A DNA stretch of 6,262 nucleotides from Clostridiales bacterium. GTDB lineage: Bacteria > Bacillota > Clostridia > Saccharofermentanales > UBA5734. A model generated the notes under the pieces. The model was given only the letters and a program-made list of their open reading frames with translations, ran no database searches and was not told the DNA's origin. The stretch is taken from positions 1 through 6,262 of the forward strand of contig SLMY01000046.1 in NCBI GenBank assembly GCA_007133255.1. The letters are read 5' to 3'. The translations under genes were made by a program, and so were the position numbers. Of this stretch, positions 5,639 to 6,262 are shown piece by piece; position 1 is the stretch's first letter, and each line of letters opens with the position of its first letter.

Positions 5639-6262
5639 TTATCGCTGCAGAAAACTATTGGCTGTTTCAAGATCAACAGTATAATGGTCGAGTAATTCCC
5701 TGGCGGGAACATCCGGACTGTATTCATGATGAATAACGCCATGTCCGGGTGCCAGAACCTGCGTTACATAATAGTCGGCTTCTGGTATCTCATAAGAGCG
5801 AATCAGGCAATTCTCAAAAACTTCATCTGCGGTTTCAAATGTCTGGTTAACCGCGATAATCATGAAAGCTTCCCATTCGTTTTCCCAGTACATGAATTCT
5901 TCATAATCAGCCGGAAGCCAGAGACTTTCATATCCATCGCCATAGTCAAGATAGATGCCGTCTTCTTTTTCAATGAAATCATATTGCTCAGAAAGAAACG
6001 TTTCATCATCTTCCAGCATGAAAATGGAAACGGAACTAAGGATTGTGTCGCTTTTTTTACCCACAACAACTTCCTCAAGACCATATTCGCCACTGACATA
6101 AAACACGTCATAAAGATAGATCTGACCAGGAGCCGGTACATAAGCCGCAGCCGGAAGCAGGCCACTATCTAAATCCGTCTGCTGTGTTCCTGTAAGATTA
6201 GTCTCAGACCCGGTCGTCTGTGCCGGGTCCTGCTCTTCATAAAGAACCTGCTGCACATCAAA
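5639..6262 (-). CDS. C-terminal part of an acidic, probably exported protein (partial)
   Basis: The frame stays open to the window edge, so the N-terminus is missing; 207 residues are visible. A GTG at 6254-6256 could be read as a start, but no ribosome binding site can be seen in the six bases before it and it is more likely internal. The first 25-30 residues are a Thr/Gln/Asp-rich, low-complexity stretch (such as TTGSETNLTGTQQT), typical of the linker after a lipoprotein signal in Gram-positive bacteria. The rest is acidic and rich in Tyr and aromatic residues, with alternating strands, for example PAPGQIYLYDVFYVSGEYG and later DYYVTQVLAPGHGVIHHEYS. That last block resembles the (Y)YAKGVGLVK-type ending of beta-rich extracellular lipoproteins. 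The link is by pattern only. There are no catalytic motifs or membrane helices in the visible part. It lies upstream of ilvB on the same strand, 168 bases away, and ilvB has its own promoter. The function is unknown. Confidence 0.6.
   Translation of the reverse strand, partial: FDVQQVLYEEQDPAQTTGSETNLTGTQQTDLDSGLLPAAAYVPAPGQIYLYDVFYVSGEYGLEEVVVGKKSDTILSSVSIFMLEDDETFLSEQYDFIEKEDGIYLDYGDGYESLWLPADYEEFMYWENEWEAFMIIAVNQTFETADEVFENCLIRSYEIPEADYYVTQVLAPGHGVIHHEYSPDVPARELLDHYTVDLETANSFLQR

Noticed and set aside
5726..6172. Long plus-strand open frame of 148 codons
   Set aside because: It is antisense to the edge gene, has no ribosome binding site, and its protein is an unstructured mix of residues with no family resemblance.
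1..6262. CRISPR arrays, tRNA or rRNA genes, insertion sequences, toxin-antitoxin or defence genes
   Set aside because: I found no regular spaced repeats, no tRNA-like cloverleaf, no transposase and no such protein motifs on either strand.

Overview
The window looks like chromosomal DNA of a Gram-positive bacterium of the Bacillota, probably a clostridial-type lineage. This is inferred from strong AGGAGG-type ribosome binding sites, short AT-rich intergenic regions, compact T-run terminators, an ilvB-ilvN pair whose large subunit carries sequence variants I associate with clostridial enzymes, and a DUF1638 protein. No species can be named. I see no mobile element, CRISPR array, tRNA or rRNA.

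Layout from left to right. Bases 1-30 hold the 3' part of a plus-strand terminator of a gene outside the window. Bases 31-176 show nothing I can support. A minus-strand terminator (177-210) serves a single small HEAT-repeat protein gene (298-654, minus) with a strong ribosome binding site. The 414-base divergent intergenic region (655-1068) holds a perfect 14-bp inverted repeat (683-741) in front of the HEAT gene and an extended -10 promoter (924-932) for the rightward genes. Next come an M18-family metallo-aminopeptidase (1069-2427, plus) and, 64 bases on, a DUF1638 protein (2492-3325, plus), probably one operon.

This rightward pair meets the leftward acetolactate synthase genes end to end. 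ilvN (3336-3812) and ilvB (3818-5470) are on the minus strand and transcribed in the order ilvB-ilvN. The two converging genes are only 10 bases apart, and one hairpin (3312-3344) contains both stop codons. ilvB has its own promoter with a perfect TATAAT about 45 bases before its start, leaving no room for a T-box or attenuator leader. Upstream of it, the right edge holds the C-terminal part of an acidic, probably exported, minus-strand protein (5639-6262, cut by the window end).

The clear biochemistry is the first common step of branched-chain amino acid synthesis: IlvB is catalytic and IlvN regulatory, with the valine-sensing residues kept. The aminopeptidase recycles peptides. The DUF1638, HEAT and edge proteins have no assigned function. 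I do not see a convincing new defence or mobile system. The items most worth a second look are the inverted repeat before the HEAT gene, the stop-codon-sharing hairpin, the altered RFDDR and herbicide-site residues in IlvB, and the DUF1638 protein next to a peptidase instead of a methyltransferase.
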